A stretch of 64,000 nucleotides of DNA from assembly GCF_002741075.1 (NCBI RefSeq), contig NZ_CP016634.1, positions 2,464,501 to 2,528,500 on the forward strand, in the 5' to 3' direction. This document shows positions 50,726-59,885 of the stretch, in pieces. The stretch's first letter is position 1. Every line of letters begins with the position of its first letter. The DNA is from Pseudomonas putida. Lineage in GTDB: Bacteria; Pseudomonadota; Gammaproteobacteria; Pseudomonadales; Pseudomonadaceae. The notes below the pieces were generated by a model. That model did no database searches, was not told where the DNA came from, and saw only the letters and a program-made list of their open reading frames with translations. Both the position numbers and the translations under genes were made by a program.

Positions 50726-52324
50726 ATGGCAACCTCGTCACTGGCCAACCGCGACGCCCGTCCGCAGTTGTCGCACAGACCCGGCCGCGCCACCCTCACG
50801 TTGTTCATCGGCCTGCTGCTGGCCGCAGTGGCCTACACCGCCTGGAGCCTGAAACAGGATGTCAGCGCCAGCGGCACCGTCGTCACCACCTTCACTCCCT
50901 TCCTGCTGCTGGGCCTGGCGCTGCTGATCGCCCTGGGTTTCGAGTTCGTCAATGGCTTCCATGACACGGCCAATGCGGTCGCCACGGTGATCTATACCCA
51001 TTCCTTGCCAGCGCCGGTGGCGGTGGTGTGGTCTGGCCTGTGCAATTTCCTTGGGGTGCTGCTGTCCAGCGGCGCCGTGGCATTCGCCATCATTGCGCTG
51101 CTGCCAGTGGAGCTGATCCTGCAGGTGGGCTCCACGGCCGGCTTCGCCATGGTGTTCGCCCTGCTGCTGGCGGCGATCATCTGGAACCTGGGCACCTGGT
51201 GGCTGGGCCTGCCTGCATCGTCTTCACACACCTTGATCGGTTCGATCATCGGCGTCGGCGTGGCCAACGCCCTGATGCATGGGCGCGCAGGCACCAGCGG
51301 AGTGGACTGGAGCCAGGCGAGCAAGGTGGGTTATGCCCTGCTGTTCTCGCCGCTGATTGGCTTCGCCTGCGCCGCCTTGCTGTTGCTGGCACTGCGTCTG
51401 CTGGTCAAGCGTCGTGAGCTGTACGAGGCACCGCAAGGGCAGACACCTCCCCCTTGGTGGATTCGCGGCGTGTTGATCCTGACCTGCACCGGCGTGTCGT
51501 TCGCTCATGGATCCAACGACGGCCAGAAAGGCATGGGGCTGATCATGCTGATTCTGGTCGGCACCCTGCCGATGGCGTACGCGCTGAACAAGACCATGCC
51601 CACCGAGCAGGCACAACAGTTCTCCGCCGTTGCCCAAAGCACCCGTCAAGCGTTGGTGCGCAGTGCGCCTCAAGCCGCCCCGGCCGACCCACGCCAGGCG
51701 CTGATCGCCTTCATTGCCGAGCCCAAGGCGAGCCCGCAGCTGGTCCCCGCATTGGCCGCACTCAGCGGGATGATCGGCGAGCAGGTCAAAGGCTATGGCT
51801 CCCTCAACCGAGTGCCAGCCGAAGCCATGGCCAACGTGCGCAACGACATGTATCTGGCAAGCGAAACCATCCGCATCATCGACAAACAACAGTTGGCACG
51901 CTTCGATGCCGATACCCATCGCCAGGTAAGCGTGTTCAAACAGCAATTGGACGATGCCACTCGCTACATACCGCTGTGGGTCAAGGTAGTGGTCGCCATC
52001 GCACTGGGCCTGGGCACCATGGTGGGCTGGCGACGCATCGTCGTCACCGTGGGCGAAAAGATCGGCAAGACCCACCTGAGCTATGCCCAGGGTGCCTCGG
52101 CGGAGGTGGTGGCCATGTGCACCATTGGCGCGGCGGACCTTTTCGGCCTGCCGGTATCGACCACCCATGTGCTGTCGTCGGGCGTCGCGGGCACCATGGT
52201 GGCGAACGGGTCGGGCATCCAGCGGCGGACACTGTTCAATCTATTGATGGCCTGGGTATTGACCTTGCCGGCAGCCATGCTGCTGGCCGGATGCCTGTAC
52301 TGGCTACTGTGCCAGGTATTCTGA
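50726..52324 (+). CDS. PiT-family inorganic phosphate transporter
   Basis: A 532-residue inner-membrane low-affinity phosphate (or metal-phosphate) symporter. Both copies of the PiT signature are seen: GFEFVNGFHDTANAVATVIY (about residue 71) and SFAHGSNDGQKGMG (about 260). The second half carries a soluble insert of about 120 residues before the last helices. No phoU-like gene is next to it. An ATG with CCCGGAGCC upstream begins the protein MATSSLANRD. Confidence 0.93.
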   Translation: MATSSLANRDARPQLSHRPGRATLTLFIGLLLAAVAYTAWSLKQDVSASGTVVTTFTPFLLLGLALLIALGFEFVNGFHDTANAVATVIYTHSLPAPVAVVWSGLCNFLGVLLSSGAVAFAIIALLPVELILQVGSTAGFAMVFALLLAAIIWNLGTWWLGLPASSSHTLIGSIIGVGVANALMHGRAGTSGVDWSQASKVGYALLFSPLIGFACAALLLLALRLLVKRRELYEAPQGQTPPPWWIRGVLILTCTGVSFAHGSNDGQKGMGLIMLILVGTLPMAYALNKTMPTEQAQQFSAVAQSTRQALVRSAPQAAPADPRQALIAFIAEPKASPQLVPALAALSGMIGEQVKGYGSLNRVPAEAMANVRNDMYLASETIRIIDKQQLARFDADTHRQVSVFKQQLDDATRYIPLWVKVVVAIALGLGTMVGWRRIVVTVGEKIGKTHLSYAQGASAEVVAMCTIGAADLFGLPVSTTHVLSSGVAGTMVANGSGIQRRTLFNLLMAWVLTLPAAMLLAGCLYWLLCQVF

Positions 52325-52363
52325 AGGTTCAGGGCCGCACCACGACCCTGAACACGTGCGGGT

Positions 52364-53059
52364 TCAGGCTGGAATCTTCAGGCCCCGCTGCACCGCAGGC
52401 CGGGCCAGGAAGGCCTCCAGCACCCGCCGCACCTGCTTGAACTCATCGAACCGCACCAGCTCCCGTGCGTTGTAGCGCTCCACCAGGTTGCGCACCCAAG
52501 GGAAGATGGCGATGTCGGCGATGCTGTACGTGTCCACCATCCATTCGCGCCCGGCCAGGTGCCGGTCGAGCACGCCCAGCAGGCGTCGCGATTCATTGAC
52601 ATAACGGTCTCGCGGACGCTTGTCCTCGTAATCCTTGCCAGCGAAGAAATGGAAGAACCCGACCTGACCGAACATCGGCCCGATGCCCCCCATCTGGAAC
52701 ATCAGCCATTGGAGGGTCTGGTAGCGGGTAGCCGGATCCTGGCTGAGCAACTGGCCGGTTTTCTCGGCCAGGTACTGCAGGATCGCGCCGGACTCGAACA
52801 ACGGCAACGGCTGGCCGTTCGGGCCGTTGGGGTCGAGGATGGCAGGAATCTTGTTGTTGGCGCTCAACGAGATGAACTCAGGGCTCATTTGGTCATCGTT
52901 GTCGAAGCTGATCTTGTGCACCTCGTAGGGCAGGCCGATCTCCTCCAGCATGATCGAGACCTTGACGCCGTTGGGCGTGGGCAAGGAATACAACTGCAGG
53001 CGCTCGGGATGACGCGCCGGCCACTTGCGGGTGATGGGAAAAGCGCTGAGATCGGCCAT
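52364..53059 (-). CDS. Glutathione S-transferase (nu-class, YghU/YfcG-like)
   Basis: A 231-residue cytoplasmic thioltransferase-like protein. The N-terminal thioredoxin fold has the TPNGVKVSIMLEEIGLPYEV segment and the cis-Pro/Ser pair in NNKIPAILDP and LFESGAIL; the all-helical domain follows with DTYSIADIAIFPW. TPNG at the active site is typical of YghU/YfcG nu-class enzymes, which work as disulfide-bond reductases with glutathione. It lies convergent with the phosphate transporter. Confidence 0.9.
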   Translation of the reverse strand: MADLSAFPITRKWPARHPERLQLYSLPTPNGVKVSIMLEEIGLPYEVHKISFDNDDQMSPEFISLSANNKIPAILDPNGPNGQPLPLFESGAILQYLAEKTGQLLSQDPATRYQTLQWLMFQMGGIGPMFGQVGFFHFFAGKDYEDKRPRDRYVNESRRLLGVLDRHLAGREWMVDTYSIADIAIFPWVRNLVERYNARELVRFDEFKQVRRVLEAFLARPAVQRGLKIPA

Positions 53060-53146
53060 GGGCACTTCCTGAATACGAGGAAATGACCACTGTAGGGGTA
53101 ACGCGGTGGTTTGGCCATCGGTTGTTACTGGGGCTTTCGCCGCCAT

Positions 53147-53222
53147 CTGTAGGAGCGGGTTTACCCGCAAATACGTTGGTGAATCCACTACCGCATTCGC
53201 GGGTGAACCCGCTCCCACAAGG
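53147..53222. repeat. REP pair (inverted)
   Basis: TGTAGGAGCGGGTTTACCCG and, inverted, TTCGCGGGTGAACCCGCTCC flank about 25 bases, downstream of the OmpA-like gene and upstream of the GST gene. Confidence 0.85.
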
Positions 53223-53271
53223 ACTGTGCAGTGTTTCGGATGACGCACCCGCTGGTGCGCCATCCGTCACA

Positions 53272-54045
53272 TCAGTACCGCGTCGGAACGCGCTCTGCAC
53301 CCCGAGAGATGATCACCTCCACACGGCGATTGAGCTGCCGGGCTTGCGCATCGGCATTGGAGGCAACCGGGTACTCCTTGCCATAACCGCCGGTGGTGAT
53401 CCGCTCAGGCTCGACACCCTGACGGCGCAACGCCGTCGCCACGGAGGCCGCGCGCTGTTCGGACAGTTTCTGGTTGAACGCATCGCTGCCGGTGGCATCG
53501 GTGAAGCCTTCGACCAGCACCTTGCGTTCAGGGTTGTCGTTCAGGAATGCGGCCAGCTTCTGGATATCGCGATCGCTGCTGGGACGCAGTTGCGCGCGAC
53601 CGGTGTCGAACAGCACATCGCCGAACGTCACGACGGTACCGCGCTCGGTCTGCTTGGACTTGAGCGATTGCAACGCTTTGAGCTGGGCGGTACGCACCTG
53701 AAGACGTGCCTCAGTGCGCTGGGCCTCGATCCGCTGCAGGCCGGCTTCGGCCTGGCGCAGCACGATGGTCTGCTCGGCCGTCTCGATCTTGCGGTTGGCC
53801 AGATAGGCGAGTTGCCCGACCTGCTCCCCTTTGCGGTCCTTGAGCGAGGCCAGTTCGGCTTTGCCCAGGGCGCGGTAGGCTTCCTGGGTTTCCAGGGCGG
53901 CAAGGCGGCTGGCATCCGGTTTGCCTTGCAGGACCGAATACGCCTCGCGGGCCTCCAGCAGGTTTGCGTTTTCTGGCGTCGCACTACAACCGGCCAGCGC
54001 CAGTGCGAGCACCGATGCACAAGGCAACAGATACGATTTGGACAT
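53272..54045 (-). CDS. OmpA-family lipoprotein
   Basis: A 257-residue outer-membrane lipoprotein. The lipobox LALAGCS gives acylated Cys20. A helical, Ala/Glu/Leu-rich region (about 25-125) precedes the OmpA/MotB peptidoglycan-binding domain (VLFDTGRAQLRP, VEGFTDATGSD, then RRVEVII). It follows the DUF4398 lipoprotein gene by ten bases; this pair is conserved in pseudomonads and probably links the envelope layers. Confidence 0.92.
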   Translation of the reverse strand: MSKSYLLPCASVLALALAGCSATPENANLLEAREAYSVLQGKPDASRLAALETQEAYRALGKAELASLKDRKGEQVGQLAYLANRKIETAEQTIVLRQAEAGLQRIEAQRTEARLQVRTAQLKALQSLKSKQTERGTVVTFGDVLFDTGRAQLRPSSDRDIQKLAAFLNDNPERKVLVEGFTDATGSDAFNQKLSEQRAASVATALRRQGVEPERITTGGYGKEYPVASNADAQARQLNRRVEVIISRGAERVPTRY

Positions 54046-54055
54046 GGTCAGCTCC

Positions 54056-54451
54056 TTATTCGGCAGTCACGGCAGGCAGGGTGTCGGGGGCTTCGAGCAT
54101 TTCCCGCTTGAGCACTTCGATACCTTCGCGGGCAGCGTTGAGTTGCGCCTGGGCCTTGCTCGCCTGAGTCTTGCGCTCGGCGAAGCTGGCGTCGGCCTCG
54201 GCTTGTTCGGCGAGGGTGCGGACCTGAGCCAGGTCCTGTTGGCCCAAGGCCCGCTCCATGGCGTTGAGTTTGTCCTGGGCCGCACGCATTTCGACAGGCG
54301 CATATTGGGTCGCATCGGCGGCCACGGCACGATTGACCGCATGACGGGTCAGCTCGATCTGTTCGGTCGGCACGACAACACTGGCGCAACCGCCCAGGGC
54401 CAATAACAGACCGCCCAGAGGCAAGAGGTTGCGGATGGATCTGGCACGCAT
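54056..54451 (-). CDS. DUF4398 lipoprotein
   Basis: A 131-residue lipoprotein with signal sequence and lipobox LALGGCAS (Cys about 22). The rest is predicted to be a helical, coiled-coil-like region rich in Ala, Gln and Glu (RAAQDKLNAMERALGQQDLA), typical of DUF4398. The start follows GAGGAG. It is cotranscribed with the OmpA-like lipoprotein and probably forms a complex with it. Confidence 0.88.
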   Translation of the reverse strand: MRARSIRNLLPLGGLLLALGGCASVVVPTEQIELTRHAVNRAVAADATQYAPVEMRAAQDKLNAMERALGQQDLAQVRTLAEQAEADASFAERKTQASKAQAQLNAAREGIEVLKREMLEAPDTLPAVTAE

Positions 54452-54763
54452 GAAAACAACTCCTCGGTGCTGGACGCATGGGCACGGAGCTCCCGCCGCG
54501 ATCACGCACGCGTTCGCATCAGGGGATTGGAAAAGTCGCGGATGCTCAGGAGTAACCCGCCTTTTATTGAGAAGGCGAGAATCGGGAGCTTGATGTGGGA
54601 TTAAACGAACATCCTGGACCGTCGGTTGTGAAAACCAGACCAGCCTATTCACAACCCTGGACGAGCCACATCGGACTCAACTGGCAAACCTGTAAGGTTT
54701 TTCAACGAATTGAGACGTTGAACACTCGGCAGGCGGCTGAATACCGCCTGCCGGTAGCAGCAC
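54452..54763. other. Intergenic region between thioesterase and DUF4398 genes
   Basis: No gene is supported in these 312 bases. It holds the promoter of the DUF4398-OmpA pair, a small CGCCTTTT/AAGGCG hairpin near 54558 and the hairpin that follows the thioesterase gene. Confidence 0.6.
54728..54752 (-). terminator. Hairpin after the thioesterase gene
   Basis: GGCAGGCGG and CCGCCTGCC form a perfect 9-bp stem with a seven-base loop, 12 bases past the thioesterase stop. There is no clear T-run, so termination strength is uncertain. Confidence 0.55.
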
Positions 54764-55261
54764 TCAAGACAAACCATGAGCCTTGAGTTTGAGCTTCTCG
54801 GTATCCACGCGTACGAACACTGAATCAGCCGTCACGGTCAGTACATCGCCCGCCCAGACTTCGCAGATAACCCGGGTCTTGCGCCCGACCTCACCCTCCA
54901 CACGCGCCTTGAGCACCAGTTCCACGCCCATCGGGGTGGGCTTGAGGTACGTCAGGCTGAGCGTGCCCGTGACGCAGTCGATACGCGGCAGGCTCCCCGC
55001 TTCGCGCCCCTCGGCCCGGTAGTGATAGGCCATGGCCGTCCAGTTGGAATGGCAATCCACCAGCATGGCCAGGAAGCCCCCATAGACCAGCCCAGGCCAG
55101 CCGATAAAACCGCTGTCAGGCGAGTGACGACAGATCAGGTGGACACCATCCTCATCCCAATGGCTCTTGATGTGCAGGCCGCTGGGGTGCGAGCAGCCAC
55201 AGCCATAGCAGGTACCCTCCGGGGCGGCCAGTTCCTGCAGGGAAAGTACGTGTTCGTTCAT
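54764..55261 (-). CDS. PaaI-like hotdog-fold thioesterase
   Basis: A 165-residue hotdog-fold protein. The central helix region with GFIGWPGLVYGGFLAMLVDC (about residues 51-70) is the active-site segment of PaaI/YbgC-like acyl-CoA thioesterases. An unusual CYGCGCSHPSGL near residue 18 contains three Cys and a His that may bind metal or form a disulfide. It is followed by a terminator-like hairpin. The acyl-CoA substrate is unknown. Confidence 0.85.
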   Translation of the reverse strand: MNEHVLSLQELAAPEGTCYGCGCSHPSGLHIKSHWDEDGVHLICRHSPDSGFIGWPGLVYGGFLAMLVDCHSNWTAMAYHYRAEGREAGSLPRIDCVTGTLSLTYLKPTPMGVELVLKARVEGEVGRKTRVICEVWAGDVLTVTADSVFVRVDTEKLKLKAHGLS

Positions 55262-55369
55262 ACGCGTCCTGTGCTTGTTGTTAGACGAAGAAGACGCCAC
55301 CGATGGTAGCGCCCTGCCCCTTCCCCGCCAATGACGAGGCTGCGCTGGCAGCCCCGTTTCCACTGCCGA

Positions 55370-56755
55370 TCAATGAGTCGGAGCCAGCACCGACATCCCA
55401 CGCCGACGGGTCAAGGCGATCAGCAGGATGAAGCAGGTCACCCCCGCCGTCATCAAGGTCTCGTAGCGGTAGGCATCGCTGAACAGCATGTAGCCCAGCA
55501 CCATGACGATCAGCCCGATCACCAGCCAGGTGAGCCAAGGGAACAACCACATCTTCAGAGCAAGCTCCGTGCCTTCGCGTTCGGCACGGGCACGCATGCG
55601 CAACTGCGAGACGGCGATCACCAGGTACACCAACAAGGCGATGGCGCCGGTGGTGGACAACAGGAAACCGAACACCTTGCCAGGCAGCACGTAGTTGACG
55701 AAGCAGCCGACGAAGCCCGCCAGTGTCGACAGCACCACTGCCACGGTCGGCACGCCATTGCCGGAGATGCGCTTGATCATCCGCGGTGCCTCACCACGCG
55801 CGCCCAGCGAGTAGAGCATGCGCGAGGCGGTATAGAGACCGGAGTTCATGCAGCTGGTGACCGCCACCAGCACCACCAGGTCAACCATGAGCTTGGCCCC
55901 TGGCACATTCAGGACCTCGAGTACGCGCTGGAAGGACCCCACCGCCTTCAGGCCCGGGTCATTCCAGGCCACCAACGACACCACCAGGAAGATCGAGGCC
56001 AGGTAGAAGATGGCGATGCGATACACCACCAGGTTGGTGGCGCGGCGAATCTTGTCTTTCGGGTTGGAGGTCTCGTCGGCGGCAATGGTGACGATCTCGG
56101 CGCCAAAGAACGAGAAGATGGTGATCAACACGCCGCCGAGCACCGTGCCAAAGCCGTTGGGCATGAAACCACCACTGGCCCACAGGTGGCTGACACCGGA
56201 GACCTCCGCCAGCGGCCAGACACCGAACACCGCCATGCTGCAGACGCCGATGAAAGCAAGGATGGCGATCACTTTGACCAGCGCGAACCAGTACTCGAAT
56301 TCACCGAAATTCTTCACGCTGATCAGGTTGGTGGCCGACAGCACGACCATGATCAGGAACGCGAACAACCAGGACGGCACGCCGGGGAAGTACGCATGGA
56401 GGATGTCCGCGCCGGCAATAGCTTCGACCGGAATGATCAGCACCCAAAACCACCAGTACAGCCAGCCAATGGTGAAACCCGCCCATGGCCCAATAGCCTC
56501 GGCGGCATAGGTGGAGAATGAACCGCTGTTGGGGTTGGCAATGGCCATTTCGCCCAGCATGCGCATCACCAGCAAGACCAGCAAACCCGTCATGGCGTAG
56601 GAGATCAGGATCGCGGGGCCCGCGGTGGCGATGGCGTTGGAAGAGCCGATGAACAGACCGGCCCCGATGATGCCGGCGATGGAAATCATGGAAACCTGGC
56701 GCGAGGTCAGGCCATGCTGCAGTGAGCGCTGTTTCTTTGGGTGTGGCGATGCCAT
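55370..56755 (-). CDS. gabP: Amino acid permease, probable GABA permease
   Basis: A 461-residue APC-family permease with about twelve hydrophobic segments. The N-terminal GLTSRQVSMISIAGIIGAGL, with FIGSSNA after it, is the typical start of GabP and related amino acid:H+ symporters, and the length matches GabP. It is divergent from a LysR gene that is followed by a gabT-like gene, so transport of 4-aminobutyrate or 5-aminovalerate is likely. The specific substrate is inferred from context. Confidence 0.82.
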   Translation of the reverse strand: MASPHPKKQRSLQHGLTSRQVSMISIAGIIGAGLFIGSSNAIATAGPAILISYAMTGLLVLLVMRMLGEMAIANPNSGSFSTYAAEAIGPWAGFTIGWLYWWFWVLIIPVEAIAGADILHAYFPGVPSWLFAFLIMVVLSATNLISVKNFGEFEYWFALVKVIAILAFIGVCSMAVFGVWPLAEVSGVSHLWASGGFMPNGFGTVLGGVLITIFSFFGAEIVTIAADETSNPKDKIRRATNLVVYRIAIFYLASIFLVVSLVAWNDPGLKAVGSFQRVLEVLNVPGAKLMVDLVVLVAVTSCMNSGLYTASRMLYSLGARGEAPRMIKRISGNGVPTVAVVLSTLAGFVGCFVNYVLPGKVFGFLLSTTGAIALLVYLVIAVSQLRMRARAEREGTELALKMWLFPWLTWLVIGLIVMVLGYMLFSDAYRYETLMTAGVTCFILLIALTRRRGMSVLAPTH

Positions 56756-56866
56756 GGGGAACCCTCGATGGGTCGGCCGCCGCAAGCGGCGGCTGAAAAG
56801 GGAGCAGAAGGCAAAATAGCGTTGCTTTCTTGTTCTTGTTGTTTTCGTCAGATCAGGCACAGGCCT

Positions 56867-56956
56867 TTAACGATGCCGTGCAGTCGGACACTGGTGGTCA
56901 CCGAGGGCAAATAAAAATTCAGGCACGCCGAGACGTTCGAGCGCGTCGACAGTCAT
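56867..56956 (-). CDS. Possible short peptide or gene remnant upstream of gabP
   Basis: A 29-residue frame begins MTVDALERLGVPEFLF and is preceded by a near-perfect CAGGAGAAG at the right distance, then stops at TAA. The good ribosome binding site suggests a real start, but the protein is short and could be the truncated N-terminus of a lost gene or a leader peptide. Confidence 0.3.
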   Translation of the reverse strand: MTVDALERLGVPEFLFALGDHQCPTARHR

Positions 56957-57054
56957 TGTTCTTCTCCTGTTTCAACAGCGGGTTGTCATCGTTGATGCAG
57001 GTCAGTATTAATCTAATAAGACGAGGCCAACAAACGACCTTTTCGAAGCACATG

Positions 57055-57069
57055 ATTCCATTTGGGAAT
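57055..57069. promoter_or_regulatory. Candidate LysR operator
   Basis: ATTCCATTTGGGAAT is an inverted repeat (ATTCC/GGAAT, five-base spacer) 36 bases ahead of the LysR start. A related GGAATGA-containing site occurs ahead of gabT at 58022-58043. Confidence 0.45.
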
Positions 57070-57104
57070 GAAATCCTTCCAAATTCACTCGGTAATCACC
57101 GCTC

Positions 57105-58001
57105 ATGTCAAAACGCCTGATGCCTTCTTCCACCGCCTTGCAGTGCTTCGAAGCAGCTGCCCGCCACCTGAGTTTCACGCGGGCGGCGCAGGAACTGCAC
57201 CTGACCCAGAGCGCCGTGAGCAAGCAAGTGGCGCAACTGGAGGACATGCTTGCTCACCCACTGTTCCAGCGCATCCGCAGGCGCTTGCAACTGACGCCGG
57301 CCGGCGCACTGTACCTGACCGAGGTGAACAAGATCCTCACCCAGATCGACATCTCCAGCCGCTACATCCTCAGCTATGGCGATGAAACCGAAGTGCTGCG
57401 CATCGCCACCCAGCCGACGTTCGGCGCCCGCTGGCTGGTGCCCAGGCTCAAGGGCTTCGGTGATCGTCACCCGCGCATCCACCTGGATATCCGCAACGAA
57501 CTGGAGCCATTCGACCTGGTGCAGGCCAGGGCCGACATCGCATTCTTCTTCGGCCAGGGTACCTGGCCTGGAGCCACCTGCCTCGAGCTGTTCAGCGAGG
57601 AGGTGGTACCGGTATGCGCGCCGTCGCTACGCGCCCAGCACCGCTTCGACAGCGCCGCAGCATTGACCGAGCACCGCCTGCTGCAATGCGCTTCGCGGCC
57701 GGAGGCTTGGCACGAGTGGTTCCTGGGCCTTGGGCTGCACAGTGAGAACAGCTACCACGGCCCCCGTTTCGACACGTTCTACCTGTGCATCCGCGCCGCC
57801 ATTGCAGGCTGTGGCATTGCCCTGATCCCCCGCTATCTGGTGGCCGAGGAGCTGGCCGAAGGCAAGTTGGTGGTGGCCTGGGACCATCCGGTGCCCAGCA
57901 ATGGCAAGCACTTCATCGCCCACGCCGAGCATGCGGCGGAGGTACCGAAGGTGCGGGCGTTCGTGCAGTGGATCCTGGAACGGGTGGCACAGGGCGACTG
58001 A
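57105..58001 (+). CDS. LysR-family regulator (GcvA-like)
   Basis: A 298-residue LysR regulator with the GcvA-type N-terminus (TALQCFEAAARHLSFTRAAQ, then TQSAVSKQVAQLE) and the effector-binding domain. A second in-frame ATG at 57120 gives MPSSTAL and is also a good start. It lies between divergent gabP and co-directional gabT and is the probable activator of both. Confidence 0.92.
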   Translation: MSKRLMPSSTALQCFEAAARHLSFTRAAQELHLTQSAVSKQVAQLEDMLAHPLFQRIRRRLQLTPAGALYLTEVNKILTQIDISSRYILSYGDETEVLRIATQPTFGARWLVPRLKGFGDRHPRIHLDIRNELEPFDLVQARADIAFFFGQGTWPGATCLELFSEEVVPVCAPSLRAQHRFDSAAALTEHRLLQCASRPEAWHEWFLGLGLHSENSYHGPRFDTFYLCIRAAIAGCGIALIPRYLVAEELAEGKLVVAWDHPVPSNGKHFIAHAEHAAEVPKVRAFVQWILERVAQGD

Positions 58002-58125
58002 AGGGATCACCGTGGGGCCGGATTTCCCATAGTTTTTGGAATGACCGCAATCGAATAATTCGTTTGTGAAACAACACTTCTTCGCGCTTGGATAATAAGA
58101 AAATCAAACCAAGGTTTGCGTGCAC

Positions 58126-59376
58126 ATGAATCAGGAAAGTATCAGCCAGTCCATTGCAATTGTTCACCCGATTACACTTTCCCATGGCCGCAATGCCGAA
58201 GTCTGGGACACCGACGGCACCCGTTATATCGACTTTGTCGGCGGTATCGGCGTACTGAACCTGGGCCATTGCAACCCGGCCGTGGTCCAAGCCATTCAAA
58301 CCCAGGCCACACGTCTGACCCACTACGCCTTCAATGCGGCCCCCCATGGTCCCTACCTGGCGCTGATGGAGCGCTTGCAGCATTTCGTGCCGGTGAGCTA
58401 TCCACTGGCAGGCATGCTCACCAACAGCGGCGCGGAAGCGGCGGAAAACGCACTGAAAGTGGCACGCGGGGCCACCGGCAAGCGCGCCATCGTCGCCTTC
58501 GACGGCGGTTTCCATGGTCGTACCCTGGCCACCCTCAACCTCAACGGCAAGGTCGCACCGTACAAGCAACGGGTGGGTGAACTGCCCGGGCCGGTCTATC
58601 ATTTGCCCTACCCCAGCGCTGACACCGGCGTCACTTGCGAGCAGGCGCTCAAGGCCATGGAGCGCTTGTTCAGCGTGGAACTGGCGGTGGAGGACGTCGC
58701 AGCGTTCATCTTCGAGCCCGTCCAAGGCGAAGGCGGCTTCCTGGCGCTAGACCCCAGCTTCGCCCAGGCATTGCGCCGCTTCTGCGACGACCACGGCATC
58801 CTGATCATCATCGACGAGATCCAGTCTGGCTTCGGCCGCACCGGTCAGCGCTTCGCCTTCCCTCGTCTGGGCATCGAGCCTGACTTGCTGCTGTTGGCCA
58901 AGAGTATTGCCGGGGGCATGCCGCTGGGCGCTGTGGTCGGTCGCAAGGCGATCATGGACTCGCTGCCCAAGGGCGGCCTGGGCGGCACCTATTCAGGCAA
59001 CCCGATCGCCTGCGCGGCGGCCTTGGCCAGCCTGGAGCAGATGACCGACGAGCATCTCGCGAGCTGGGGAGAGCGCCAGGAACAGGCCATCGTTGGCCGC
59101 TACGCGCGGTGGAAGGCCACTGGGCTGACGTCGGCACTAGGCCGCCTGACCGGCATCGGCGCGATGCGTGGGCTGGAGCTGGTCAACGCCGACGGCAGCC
59201 CCGCGCCGGCCCAACTGGCCAAGGTACTCGAGTCGGCCCGCGCCAAAGGCCTGCTGCTGATGCCCAGTGGCAAGGCACGGCACATCATTCGCCTGCTGGC
59301 GCCGCTGACGATCGAGCCGCAGGTGCTCGACGAAGGCCTGGATATCCTGGAGGAGTGCCTGGCGGCGCTGGGCTGA
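58126..59376 (+). CDS. gabT: Class III aminotransferase, probable 4-aminobutyrate aminotransferase
   Basis: A 416-residue PLP enzyme. The PLP-lysine is in LLLLAKSIAGGMP (about residue 259), with the upstream Asp in IIIDEIQSGFGRTG and the phosphate-binding NSGAEAAENALK. It transfers an amino group from 4-aminobutyrate or 5-aminovalerate to 2-oxoglutarate. A GTG at 58120 is better spaced from AAGG than the ATG at 58126, so the start is uncertain by two codons. GabP next door supports a GABA-type substrate. Confidence 0.88.
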   Translation: MNQESISQSIAIVHPITLSHGRNAEVWDTDGTRYIDFVGGIGVLNLGHCNPAVVQAIQTQATRLTHYAFNAAPHGPYLALMERLQHFVPVSYPLAGMLTNSGAEAAENALKVARGATGKRAIVAFDGGFHGRTLATLNLNGKVAPYKQRVGELPGPVYHLPYPSADTGVTCEQALKAMERLFSVELAVEDVAAFIFEPVQGEGGFLALDPSFAQALRRFCDDHGILIIIDEIQSGFGRTGQRFAFPRLGIEPDLLLLAKSIAGGMPLGAVVGRKAIMDSLPKGGLGGTYSGNPIACAAALASLEQMTDEHLASWGERQEQAIVGRYARWKATGLTSALGRLTGIGAMRGLELVNADGSPAPAQLAKVLESARAKGLLLMPSGKARHIIRLLAPLTIEPQVLDEGLDILEECLAALG

Positions 59377-59380
59377 GACC

Positions 59381-59680
59381 TTAGAGGCCCAACTCTTCGG
59401 GGGTGAGCATGTCGGACTCGAAGGCGATCCAGCCGCCTTCGAGTTCGGCGTGGCCATTGACGATCGGGCCGTAGTAGGTCAGGCCGTTCTCCAGCGTCAC
59501 GCAGATATGCGTGGCGGATTTTTCCGGTGCGGCCAGGGTGCCGACGAAGTGCACCTTCTTGAGGGTTTCGGTGACCGCTTCCAGGCCCACACGCATGTTG
59601 GGGTTTTCCATGGCTTCGGCGTCACCCCCACGGTCTTCGGCGCTGACGGTTACGGTGGCGATGTAGGGGTACTTGCTCAA
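59381..59680 (-). CDS. Small conserved protein of unknown function
   Basis: A 99-residue cytoplasmic protein, acidic, beginning at a TTG (LSKYPYIATVTV) with GAGG eight bases upstream. No ATG gives a sensible N-terminus without losing the first strand. It contains beta-rich sequence (FVGTLAAPEKSATHICVTLE) and an acidic C-terminus (TPEELGL). It is convergent with gabT, with only four bases between the stops. I recognise no family. Confidence 0.6.
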   Translation of the reverse strand: MSKYPYIATVTVSAEDRGGDAEAMENPNMRVGLEAVTETLKKVHFVGTLAAPEKSATHICVTLENGLTYYGPIVNGHAELEGGWIAFESDMLTPEELGL

Positions 59681-59885
59681 TCGAGGTGCCTCGCAGGAAA
59701 AGGGACGGGCGCATCGGGCGCCAAGGGTGCGTAGGTTACGGCAGGCGATGCCCGCGCGCGAGTACCGCGCTCGCATTTGCCCGATCGAACCGCTCGTTCG
59801 CGGACCTCTGCTCGTCCCAGAGACCGCGGGACCGAAATCTGTTAGGGTGCCCGCCGATGCACGCCCCACCACACGAGGATCCCGA

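Larger units (their letters stand above)
56756..57104. other. Divergent region between gabP and its LysR regulator
   Basis: These 349 bases hold the gabP promoter, a possible 29-codon reading frame on the minus strand (56867-56956) and the LysR-side operator at 57055. A T-rich tract near 56825 lies just ahead of gabP. Confidence 0.55.

Noticed and set aside
54764..55261. Thioesterase as part of a phenylacetate pathway
   Set aside because: No paa genes are nearby; the fold alone does not support this.
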